A stretch of 19,139 nt of DNA. Origin: JBAXBF01 sp034429745 (GTDB lineage Bacteria > Chloroflexota > Anaerolineae > Anaerolineales > DRKV01). This document shows, one piece after another, positions 7,621 through 14,602 of the stretch. The notes under the pieces were generated by a model. The model was given only the letters and a program-made list of their open reading frames with translations, was not told the DNA's origin and did not search any database. The stretch covers positions 1-19,139 of the forward strand of contig DAOUFY010000166.1 in assembly GCA_034429745.1 (NCBI GenBank). Reading direction: 5' to 3'. The stretch's first letter is position 1, and each line of letters starts with the position of its first letter. Both the position numbers and the translations under genes were made by a program.

Positions 7621-7625
7621 TCTCC
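7621..7625 (-). promoter_or_regulatory. Shine-Dalgarno site fixing the kinase start
   Basis: GGAGA on the - strand, 7 bases before ATG 7613. It lies inside the seven-codon upstream extension of the open frame and so argues for the shorter kinase protein. The base of the 7637-7695 stem lies 11 bases upstream of it. Confidence 0.65.
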
Positions 7626-7636
7626 ATAGAACATAC

Positions 7637-7695
7637 CTCACAGCCATACTGAAGGAAGTGCAGGTCTTAACCCTGCGTTATTGTATGGCTGTGAG
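7637..7695 (-). repeat. Intercistronic stem-loop with a perfect 13-bp stem between aldolase and kinase
   Basis: CTCACAGCCATAC at 7637-7649 is perfectly complementary to GTATGGCTGTGAG at 7683-7695. Inside the 33-base interior there is a second stem, GCAGG (7660-7664) with CCTGC (7672-7676), extendable by wobble pairs in the + orientation. In the - strand mRNA the element starts 6 bases after the aldolase stop and ends about 11 bases before the kinase Shine-Dalgarno site. No U-run follows it, so it is not a standard intrinsic terminator. Possible roles are an mRNA-stabilising or processing stem that sets the aldolase:kinase ratio, or a control element. It was not matched to any known riboswitch class. 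Confidence 0.75.
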
Positions 7696-7701
7696 AAAGG
7701 T

Positions 7702-8613
7702 TCAAGCGGGATTTACTTTTCGGCGCGTTCCAGATAATTCAAAGTAATCTCGCAACAGCCAGCGTGTACGTTGATACACAGCAAGCTGAGCTTCTGACAC
7801 ATCGTGCTTTTCACGAAGAGCGGCTTCATAAGTTTGGCGTATTTCCGCGCCAATATTAATTTTGCAGATTCCGTTTTGAATAGCTTTAAGCATATACTCA
7901 CGCTTTACGCCGGAACCGCCATGCAAAACTAAAGGGATGTTTCCGGCAGCCTTGCGCAAATTGCTAAGATGCTCGATATTTAAACGCGCCTCAACTTTCT
8001 TTTCATCTTTCAAGGCTCCAGAAATTGCCCCATGAATATTGCCAATGGCAACAGAAAGCCAATCGCATTGTGTCTCTTTGACATATCTACGGCATTCTTC
8101 AACATCTGTAAATCCCTTGCCAGAACTGAAAATCTCGTCATAAGGAGGCAATGGACCGGCCTCATGCCCCATGACAGCTCCTAGTTCAGCTTCACACGCA
8201 GCATCATATTTATGCGCCAAATCCACAATACGCCGGGTTGCCGCGATATTCTCCTCCAACGGCAGACGCGAACCATCAACCATCACTGATGGATACCCCG
8301 TATCCAATGCAAGTTGGATGATTTTTTCATAATCAACTTGATTGCCATCCTCATCAATGACTGGCACATGGTCAAGATGAATGCGCACATGCGTTGGTAC
8401 TGCCCAACGTTGATACTCGTTATACACCTCTACAGGCCCTTTGGCTTCAAACTTTATCCACTCTGGGCGGGCTGTTGCTATAAAAGCAAACGCATCTTCA
8501 TCTACAGTTGCCTTAATTACCGGCTCGACCATAGGCAAATAAGGCACATTAAATGCTGGTATGACCAGTTTTTCACGACAGGCATTTTTCATTAACTCAG
8601 ATGATGTTAGCAT
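7702..8613 (-). CDS. Class II (zinc-dependent) ketose-phosphate aldolase, FBA/KbaY family
   Basis: A 303-residue TIM-barrel aldolase expected to split a ketose (bis)phosphate into dihydroxyacetone phosphate and an aldehyde. The family motifs are all present. HLDH lies at 79-82, with Asp81 the likely catalytic acid/base and His82 a zinc ligand. EAELG (141-145), GNIHG (191-195, His194 a zinc ligand), HGGSG (231-235, His231 a zinc ligand) and the phosphate-binding KINIGAEIR (251-259) follow. The start is supported by GAGGAG six bases before the ATG. It lies between the FucI-like isomerase (gap 20) and the kinase (gap 88 with the stem-loop), so the three form a catabolic set. It belongs to the FBA/tagatose-bisphosphate fold, not the FucA/RhaD fold usually paired with such isomerases. 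Substrate unknown. Confidence 0.9.
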   Translation of the reverse strand: MLTSSELMKNACREKLVIPAFNVPYLPMVEPVIKATVDEDAFAFIATARPEWIKFEAKGPVEVYNEYQRWAVPTHVRIHLDHVPVIDEDGNQVDYEKIIQLALDTGYPSVMVDGSRLPLEENIAATRRIVDLAHKYDAACEAELGAVMGHEAGPLPPYDEIFSSGKGFTDVEECRRYVKETQCDWLSVAIGNIHGAISGALKDEKKVEARLNIEHLSNLRKAAGNIPLVLHGGSGVKREYMLKAIQNGICKINIGAEIRQTYEAALREKHDVSEAQLAVYQRTRWLLRDYFELSGTRRKVNPA

Positions 8614-8633
8614 TGATGTCTCCTCGTCTTTGT

Positions 8634-10040
8634 TTAGAATAATTCAATATTGTAGTTCAAGTAATATCCTAAAGCCTCAGCAAGTGGCTCTTTCACCCAA
8701 TCCTCTGTAATACTTACATGATGGCGGTAGCCTTTGCGTCCAATATGAATCAGCAAGTCTTGCAACCCCTCAATATAAGCTACACCAGCACAGCCAAAGA
8801 AGTCGCTTGGTATCTTATCCTCTGTAATGCGACCTTGGCCTAAATACATGGAGACTCTCCCATCATTTGTAAGCAAACTACCGTAAGTAAAGTTCATTGG
8901 CTTTATTCTGCCAACATGACAGCCGAAACCGCACCCTTCTCCTACACCGTTTTGGAGAATCAGATGATCAATTACCTTCCCTTCGTCAGCCATTAAGCTG
9001 CGAGGTACCGGACCGCAATGGAAAAGAATGCATTTGTCATCGTCATCAGCATAATTGTTATTCCAATCCAACAAGGCAGGTGATTTTCCAGAAGCAAGGG
9101 CAAGTGCACGCATTGCCACTGCATTGCCAATATCAACCTCACAGGCCGAGGATACCATTCGATTGTTCAATTCACCCAATAAAACACATGGTGATATGCC
9201 TAATTGCGTTTGAAGTTCAGTCCAACACCGAATGGATATGGCATCCATTTGGTATGCTTCTATGATTTCATCAAGAACCACACCCAGCTTCACTAAGGTA
9301 TCAAAAGCATTATCGGGTACTCCTTGCCATGAAGCATAACCCTTTAGGAAATTTGCTTTCGCTTTGTATGCATCACTTTCAGATGAGGCAGATTTTACCC
9401 GAGCAATTATCTCGGACATATCCAAAGTTTCTACGGTGATGCCATGGCGCTGCAAAGCTACTTCATCAATGCGCACTGTCTTGAAAGGTGTTGTCCGTGC
9501 GCCTAATGCTCCAACTACCATACCCTTCATGCCTTTAACCACACGGCAAACGCGATCAAAATAATCAATGTTTTGCTTAAACCGAACGCTGTTTGGATCA
9601 ACTGTATGCGGTTTCAAAGCAGTAAATTTCACTCGATATTGCTGAAACACATCCATAATAGATATTTTCCCGCAAAACGAGTCCCTGCGCAAACTTGGCG
9701 ACATTTTATCCAATTCATCCGGGTAGGCTTGAATGAAGATAGGTACATTGGCATCTTTTAATGCGGTTACAGCCCCATATTCATCCCCAAAATTAGGCAA
9801 GCTTAAGATAACACCATCAAACTTCCCGTAATTCTCGCGCAGAAAGTTTGCGTAGCGCTGCCCTTCTTGGAGTGTTTCGACTGCACCATAACGGGTTTCA
9901 CTTTCCGGCATTACTAAAACTTCATGTCCCCAAGAACGCAATAAACGCGGAATTTCTTCCCGCGCCTGAGCTATAAGGGAAGCAGGGAAAAAACCTCTGT
10001 TCCCGAAAAAACATGCAAATCTTGACTTTTTTACTTCCAT
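8634..10040 (-). CDS. L-fucose/L-arabinose isomerase-like protein
   Basis: A 468-residue protein of the FucI/AraA-like fold, expected to be a metal-dependent aldose-ketose isomerase. The N-terminal half contains the GFFP and LPNFGDEYGA segments typical of this fold. The C-terminal domain carries CWTELQ (272-277), SACEVDIGNAVAM (298-310) and FHCGPVPRSL (340-349), the blocks that hold the active-site acidic residues and His in FucI/AraA relatives. It is shorter than E. coli FucI (about 590 residues) and close to AraA in length. A Shine-Dalgarno AAGGAG lies 11 bases before the ATG, and the gene follows xdhC by 35 bases. Next to an FGGY kinase and a class II aldolase it is inferred to open a sugar catabolic route. 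Which sugar cannot be told from the sequence. Confidence 0.85.
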   Translation of the reverse strand: MEVKKSRFACFFGNRGFFPASLIAQAREEIPRLLRSWGHEVLVMPESETRYGAVETLQEGQRYANFLRENYGKFDGVILSLPNFGDEYGAVTALKDANVPIFIQAYPDELDKMSPSLRRDSFCGKISIMDVFQQYRVKFTALKPHTVDPNSVRFKQNIDYFDRVCRVVKGMKGMVVGALGARTTPFKTVRIDEVALQRHGITVETLDMSEIIARVKSASSESDAYKAKANFLKGYASWQGVPDNAFDTLVKLGVVLDEIIEAYQMDAISIRCWTELQTQLGISPCVLLGELNNRMVSSACEVDIGNAVAMRALALASGKSPALLDWNNNYADDDDKCILFHCGPVPRSLMADEGKVIDHLILQNGVGEGCGFGCHVGRIKPMNFTYGSLLTNDGRVSMYLGQGRITEDKIPSDFFGCAGVAYIEGLQDLLIHIGRKGYRHHVSITEDWVKEPLAEALGYYLNYNIELF

Positions 10041-10075
10041 AGCTTAACGAACTCCTTTACGATTAATGTGCTAAT

Positions 10076-11110
10076 TTATTGTTGATTTCTTACCAATACT
10101 ATCTCTGCCATAATAGACAAAGCAATTTCCTCAGGTGTACGAGCAAGAATATCTATCCCTATTGGTCCTTTTATTCGCTGAAGCTGTTCTTCAGTAAAGC
10201 CGGCTTTCATCAATCTTTCACGCCGTAAGGCTTGGGTGCGTTTGCTTCCAAGCCCGCCGATATAAAAAGCCGGACTATTTAACGCACAAATTAAAGCATC
10301 ATCATCTATCTTGGGATCATGAGTCAACACCGCAATAGCAGAAGAGGTTGTAATGGGCACTTCTTCAAAAGCCTGTTTTGCAAACTTCGGTATCAGCTTA
10401 TCCGCATGAGGAAACCGCTCCTCATTGCAGAAAGCCTTGCGCGGATCAACAATCACAGTGTAATATCCCATAAGTTTAGCCATGGTAACCAAGGGGATAG
10501 AAATGTGTACCCCGCCAACGATAATGAGTTGTGGTCTAGGCATGGTTACATCCACAAAAACATCTGCGTTTTCTAATTCAACAGCTTCAAAACGCATTGG
10601 TTTTGCTTTGCTTATCCCTTCCAAAGCATATTTTTTAGCTTGAGAAATAGCATGAATAGGCAAATCACCGGCTAAGTAATTACCCTCTTCAGAGAAGATA
10701 CCTTCTTTTCCGACATATTCTTCTTTCCCGCCCAAAATGGTTACTACTGCAGATGGTTTATCTTCTTCAATTCTTTTCTGCCAATGAGAAAAAATCTCAT
10801 TGTTTAGTTTTCGCACAAAGATTTCAATTTTGCCTCCGCACATTAAGCCAACATCAAAAGCAGTATCATCAGATACTCCATAGTGAAGCAGACGTGTTCC
10901 CCCATTGCGAAGAATCTCCTGACACACTTCAATAACTGCCCCTTCAACACATCCGGCACTGACTGAACCTACAATGCCCCCCTTAGCATTTACTCCCATT
11001 TTTGCACCAACAGGGCGAGGAGACGAGCCCCAAGTGCTAATTACAGTAGCCAATGCGATCTCTTCACCTTGTAGCACCCAATCTTTTAACTCATTAACAA
11101 TATCCTGCAT
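10076..11110 (-). CDS. XdhC/CoxI family protein (molybdenum cofactor maturation factor-like)
   Basis: A 344-residue cytoplasmic protein. XdhC binds molybdenum cofactor and helps its sulfuration and insertion into xanthine dehydrogenase-type enzymes. The XdhC/CoxI domain shows the PRPVGAKM (31-38), GSVSAGCVEG (48-57) and GLMCGGKIEIF (88-98) blocks, with Cys54 and Cys91 conserved. The C-terminal Rossmann-like domain begins at IIVGGVHIS (196-204), where the usual GAGHV glycine pattern has become GGVHI. It ends with YIGGLGSKRT (283-292) and PIGIDI with TPEEIALSI. GGAGGT lies 8 bases before the ATG. No molybdenum hydroxylase gene (xdhA/B or coxL/M/S) is in this window, so its client enzyme must be elsewhere. 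It lies between birA (25-base gap) and the isomerase, probably in one transcript. Confidence 0.88.
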   Translation of the reverse strand: MQDIVNELKDWVLQGEEIALATVISTWGSSPRPVGAKMGVNAKGGIVGSVSAGCVEGAVIEVCQEILRNGGTRLLHYGVSDDTAFDVGLMCGGKIEIFVRKLNNEIFSHWQKRIEEDKPSAVVTILGGKEEYVGKEGIFSEEGNYLAGDLPIHAISQAKKYALEGISKAKPMRFEAVELENADVFVDVTMPRPQLIIVGGVHISIPLVTMAKLMGYYTVIVDPRKAFCNEERFPHADKLIPKFAKQAFEEVPITTSSAIAVLTHDPKIDDDALICALNSPAFYIGGLGSKRTQALRRERLMKAGFTEEQLQRIKGPIGIDILARTPEEIALSIMAEIVLVRNQQ

Positions 11111-11135
11111 GGTTATCTACCTCCAATCTCAGACA

Positions 11136-11930
11136 TCATTCCCCAAGTGGACGCAGCTTTAAATCCCCAATCATCACACTTATTTCAGAGCCAAACGGTT
11201 CAGTTTCTAATCTCAAGAACCCCTCAGAGGTAACCCCTAACATTTTGCCTTTAATGGGTTCTTCATTGTCTCGTGACTGAAGCATAACGGCTTTCCCCTT
11301 AAAAGCCAGGCGTTCTTCCCAGGCTCTAATAAAACTGTCATTAGTTAATTCACCACGCCAGCGGAAGATATATTTGAGTATATCTTTCAATAAGTCTAAC
11401 CGCTCCAGCGGTTTATGATAGTGTGCTTCAACACAGGTGGCTGGGAAAAGCAAATTTTCTGACTTGGGGATTGAATCCATTCCAATATTTACACCAATAC
11501 CTAACGCTATGCCCTTTAATTGATCTCCCAACCAAAAAGACTCGGCTAATACCCCACATGTTTTGCATTCCTCGAGGAGTACGTCGTTGGGCCATTTTAT
11601 TTTTGGTTTTAATCCTAAATCTTCTAGCGATAAGCTTACTGCTAATGCACCCAAAGGTGCAAATAATGCATTTTTTTGCGCCTCTTCAGCTGAGGGGAGC
11701 ATAACCAAAGTAAAAGCTAAACTGGAATTTGGATGTGTGAACCATTTGCGATCAAACCTTCCTCGGCCAGACGTTTGAGCATCGGCTATCACTAAGGTGC
11801 CATCTTCGCAGCCCTCATCCTCAGAAAGAAGATGTAAAGCAAAGTCATTGGTTGAACCGATTTCCTCAAAATAATATATCTTTTTTACAGGCAGGTCTGT
11901 TAGTTTTTGTTGCAATTCTTCCGCAGTCAT
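11136..11930 (-). CDS. birA: Biotin--[acetyl-CoA-carboxylase] ligase BirA, catalytic domain only
   Basis: A 264-residue cytoplasmic ligase that makes biotinyl-5'-AMP and transfers biotin to a lysine of biotin carboxyl carrier proteins. Motifs include GSTND (25-29), the biotinyl-AMP loop SGRGRFDRKW (54-63), KWPNDVLL (112-119), a likely catalytic Lys123 in KTCGVLAE, and GIGVNIG (144-150). A short C-terminal SH3-like domain follows. There is no N-terminal helix-turn-helix, so it is the monofunctional class and should not repress the biotin operon. The Shine-Dalgarno site is weak (AAAGAG). It lies 20 bases after the SH3b protein and 25 bases before xdhC. No biotin synthesis gene or carboxylase is nearby, so the placement gives no functional hint. 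Confidence 0.93.
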   Translation of the reverse strand: MTAEELQQKLTDLPVKKIYYFEEIGSTNDFALHLLSEDEGCEDGTLVIADAQTSGRGRFDRKWFTHPNSSLAFTLVMLPSAEEAQKNALFAPLGALAVSLSLEDLGLKPKIKWPNDVLLEECKTCGVLAESFWLGDQLKGIALGIGVNIGMDSIPKSENLLFPATCVEAHYHKPLERLDLLKDILKYIFRWRGELTNDSFIRAWEERLAFKGKAVMLQSRDNEEPIKGKMLGVTSEGFLRLETEPFGSEISVMIGDLKLRPLGE

Positions 11931-11950
11931 TTTTCTACTCTTTATGTTTT

Positions 11951-12565
11951 TTACCCACCTCTAATCCATGAAAAAAGCCCACCTAACACACCGAGTATAA
12001 GGAGAATAGCAATAGGCAATCCCATGGGAACACTTGCCACTCCTCCAACATCAGGTTCAGGTTCAAAAGTAGGTATGATTAATTTGCCGGGTGGTGTAAA
12101 GGTTGGCAATCGGGTAGGCGGCAAATCAACGATGAATTGTGCTGCAAGAGTAGCATCAATAGTAGGCGTAACTCGAGGTGTTGGTGTAGAGGGTGGTTCA
12201 ACAATAGGCAAATTTACACCTTGGGGCAAAACGATATAAGCATGATATACCCACCCTACATTGCCCGGCACACCTGCATAGTAGATCTGCAGCCAATCGC
12301 CGCCTTTCGAACGACCAAGAACTGGCACTTCTTGGCCGGGAACTAATACCCCAATACGAGGAAATACATCAGTACCCGGCCCTGAGCGTACATTTATTTC
12401 ATCTTGATCAAGTACTGCTTTGCCTATTGGTCCGGAAGGGGTGCCAGTAACTGTTGGAATATTTGGAGAAGGTTGTTGATTTACATCATTGGCTTTTACA
12501 CCTTTTCCATTCAACAAACAGCACCAACACAAGCTAAAAATCAGTACAATCCACTTGAGTTTCAA
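11951..12565 (-). CDS. Secreted or surface SH3b-domain protein with Thr/Pro stalk and C-terminal membrane anchor
   Basis: A 204-residue protein with an N-terminal hydrophobic signal (about residues 4-19, rich in Cys) and a bacterial SH3 domain (about 48-113) marked by INVRSGPGTD and WVYHAYI. A Thr/Pro stalk follows (about 123-170, with STPTP repeats), then a C-terminal transmembrane segment (about 180-199) ending WIRGG. Such proteins usually sit outside the cytoplasmic membrane and bind cell-wall or protein ligands; the ligand here is unknown. The start is TTG at 12565, supported by AGAGGT eight bases upstream (12574-12579); no later in-frame Met would keep the signal or SH3 domain. Stalks of this type are common in Chloroflexota surface proteins. 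It lies 25 bases after the amidohydrolase-CYTH gene. Confidence 0.82.
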   Translation of the reverse strand: MKLKWIVLIFSLCWCCLLNGKGVKANDVNQQPSPNIPTVTGTPSGPIGKAVLDQDEINVRSGPGTDVFPRIGVLVPGQEVPVLGRSKGGDWLQIYYAGVPGNVGWVYHAYIVLPQGVNLPIVEPPSTPTPRVTPTIDATLAAQFIVDLPPTRLPTFTPPGKLIIPTFEPEPDVGGVASVPMGLPIAILLILGVLGGLFSWIRGG

Positions 12566-12573
12566 TTTACTGA

Positions 12574-12579
12574 ACCTCT
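12574..12579 (-). promoter_or_regulatory. Shine-Dalgarno site supporting a TTG start
   Basis: AGAGGT on the - strand lies eight bases before TTG 12565. It is the main reason for accepting the TTG start of the SH3b protein. Confidence 0.55.
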
Positions 12580-12590
12580 AAAATATATAT

Positions 12591-14588
12591 TTAACCTTGA
12601 ACTAGTTCAAAATAGTCCTTGACCATTGTTTCTTCTATATCACTATCAAGAATATATTTTATCAATTCCGTTGCTAATTCAGCTTTATTTTCAGCATCTC
12701 GCCTGCTCCACGTACGCGATTTTACTTCTAGGAAGTACCCCAAATCCGGCTGGATTAAGTGGTCAAGATTGATGTAAAACTCAGTGCCTTTAAAAAGCAC
12801 TCGCCAGCGTTCGCGTTCTTTCTCCACCGATTTTTCACCACTGGGGGAGAAGTATTCTCGATAAAACCGCAGACTATGAGTAGCAGGTGCCATATAACGA
12901 CTGCGAAACAACAGCACATCACTCCCCAATTGTCCCTCTGCCGTATCTCCTAGCAAGGTCAGACGGTAGCGGACTTGCACCGGCATTTCTTTGGATATCT
13001 CTTTACCGCTTAATTCGACAATTTCGTCTTCTCGATACCGTAGAATACCTTGTTCCTGATCAACAAAGTAAAAATAAGTATCATACTGATGATATCGCCG
13101 ATGCACGAGCACTTCAATCCCAGGCTTCTTAATTCCCTCGAGGATCACCTGCGGATCTTTGACGCGAACCTTTGATTGGATCTCAAAACTTTCTTCTTCT
13201 TTAACTCCTTCAATAGCAATAAGCTTCGACAACACAGATTTTTCTCTTTCAATTAGGAAGGCATCAATCCGCTTAGCATAATCTTGGGCTTGATTCAGCA
13301 ACTCAGACTCATTAAGGGTGAGCAATTGCTTGGAGCGCATTAACCAACGCCCATTAACCATTACGTCAGTTACATCGGTTGAATGGGCTGCATAAACCAA
13401 CTGGGCATATATACTTTGCTCATCGCGCCTAAAACGCGGCATGTTATGGATATTGTTTATATCCACCAGAATAATATCTGCCCGCTTGCCAGCCTCAAGA
13501 GAACCTGTCAAATGATTAATATGTAGCGCTTTTGCTCCCATCTTGGTTACCATATCAATGACGGTACGCGCCGGCAAAGCCGTCGGATTGCCGGTTGAAA
13601 CTTTAGCTATAAACGAAGCTAGGCGCATTTCTTCAAACATATCCAAATCATTGTTCGACGCTACGCCATCAGTTCCAATACCCACATTTAACCCTATCTC
13701 CAACATGCGTTGTATTGGTGCGATACCCGATGACAACTTCAAGTTCGAAGAAGGATTATGAGCGACACCAACATTGTAATGCGCTAGGGTATGCATTTCG
13801 CCTTCATCAATATGAACACAATGTGCTGTAATGACTTTCGATTCAAAAATATTTTGCTTCTTGAGATATGGAACCTGCGGCATACCCATTTCTTTTCGCA
13901 TGCTCTCAACTTCACTTGCTGTTTCTGCAATATGAGTATGCAACGGAACATCAAATTCTTTTGCTAAATCAGTTGCTAAACGATAGATTTCTTCAGTACA
14001 AGTATATGGCGCATGGGGTGAAATAGCAGGAACAATCAAAGGGTGTCCCTTCCATCTCTGAATAAATTCGCGCGCATATTGAAGTGATTCCTCGTAAGAA
14101 CTTGCATCCGGTGATGGGAATTTCAGAGTTGTTTGCCCACAAATTCCCCGCAAGCCTGCTTCTGCCGCAGCTTTTGCCACCTGATCCTCAAAATAATACA
14201 TATCGTTAAAACATGTTATCCCATTTCGGATCAACTCAGCAGCTGCCAGCAAAGCACCCAGATAGACAAAATCGGGAGATACAAACTCTCGTTCGACAGG
14301 CATCATATAGCCCATCAACCAGACATCTAATCTCAAATCATCAGCCAAGCCGCGCAGCAAGTTCATTGAAATATGCGTATGCGCATTAATCAAGCCTGGC
14401 ATTAACACTTTACCACCGCAATCCAATACTTCCTTTGCTTGGATTGTTTTTTCCAGCTCAGATTGTGTTCCTACAGCAATAATCGAGTCTTCACGAACAG
14501 CCACCGCGCCGGGTTCATAAAGATGATATTGATCATCCATCGTCAGAACAATTGCATTTGTTAACAATAACTCTGCATTAACTGCCAT
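12591..14588 (-). CDS. Amidohydrolase (MTA/SAH deaminase-like) fused to a C-terminal CYTH-like domain
   Basis: A 665-residue two-part protein. Residues 1 to about 425 are a metal-dependent amidohydrolase resembling 5-methylthioadenosine/S-adenosylhomocysteine deaminase. Metal ligands are His70 and His72 (HTH), His219 and Asp307 (GTDG), and the likely substrate residues are Glu222 (HIAE) and His256 (AHCVH). A linker helix region (about 426-465) leads to a CYTH/triphosphate-tunnel-like domain (about 466-660). This begins ExQxK (Glu469, Gln471, Lys473) and ends with LGYFLEVKSRTW, where a standard CYTH has FxEIE. Ordinary MtaD-type deaminases are about 430-450 residues, so the extra 220 residues are a true added domain in the same frame. 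TAAGGAGG four bases before the ATG is the strongest ribosome site in the window. It follows the ABC permease by 14 bases. Deaminase substrate unproven. Confidence 0.88.
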   Translation of the reverse strand: MAVNAELLLTNAIVLTMDDQYHLYEPGAVAVREDSIIAVGTQSELEKTIQAKEVLDCGGKVLMPGLINAHTHISMNLLRGLADDLRLDVWLMGYMMPVEREFVSPDFVYLGALLAAAELIRNGITCFNDMYYFEDQVAKAAAEAGLRGICGQTTLKFPSPDASSYEESLQYAREFIQRWKGHPLIVPAISPHAPYTCTEEIYRLATDLAKEFDVPLHTHIAETASEVESMRKEMGMPQVPYLKKQNIFESKVITAHCVHIDEGEMHTLAHYNVGVAHNPSSNLKLSSGIAPIQRMLEIGLNVGIGTDGVASNNDLDMFEEMRLASFIAKVSTGNPTALPARTVIDMVTKMGAKALHINHLTGSLEAGKRADIILVDINNIHNMPRFRRDEQSIYAQLVYAAHSTDVTDVMVNGRWLMRSKQLLTLNESELLNQAQDYAKRIDAFLIEREKSVLSKLIAIEGVKEEESFEIQSKVRVKDPQVILEGIKKPGIEVLVHRRYHQYDTYFYFVDQEQGILRYREDEIVELSGKEISKEMPVQVRYRLTLLGDTAEGQLGSDVLLFRSRYMAPATHSLRFYREYFSPSGEKSVEKERERWRVLFKGTEFYINLDHLIQPDLGYFLEVKSRTWSRRDAENKAELATELIKYILDSDIEETMVKDYFELVQG

Positions 14589-14602
14589 TTTTCCTCCTTA
14601 TA

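Noticed and set aside
7637..7695. The stem-loop as an intrinsic transcription terminator
   Set aside because: No run of T follows the stem on either strand, and the kinase downstream belongs functionally with the genes upstream.
11951..12565. Reading the SH3b protein's N-terminus as a lipoprotein signal
   Set aside because: Cysteines lie in the hydrophobic segment, but no proper lipobox (L-[AS]-[GA]-C) is present and the protein already has a C-terminal membrane anchor.
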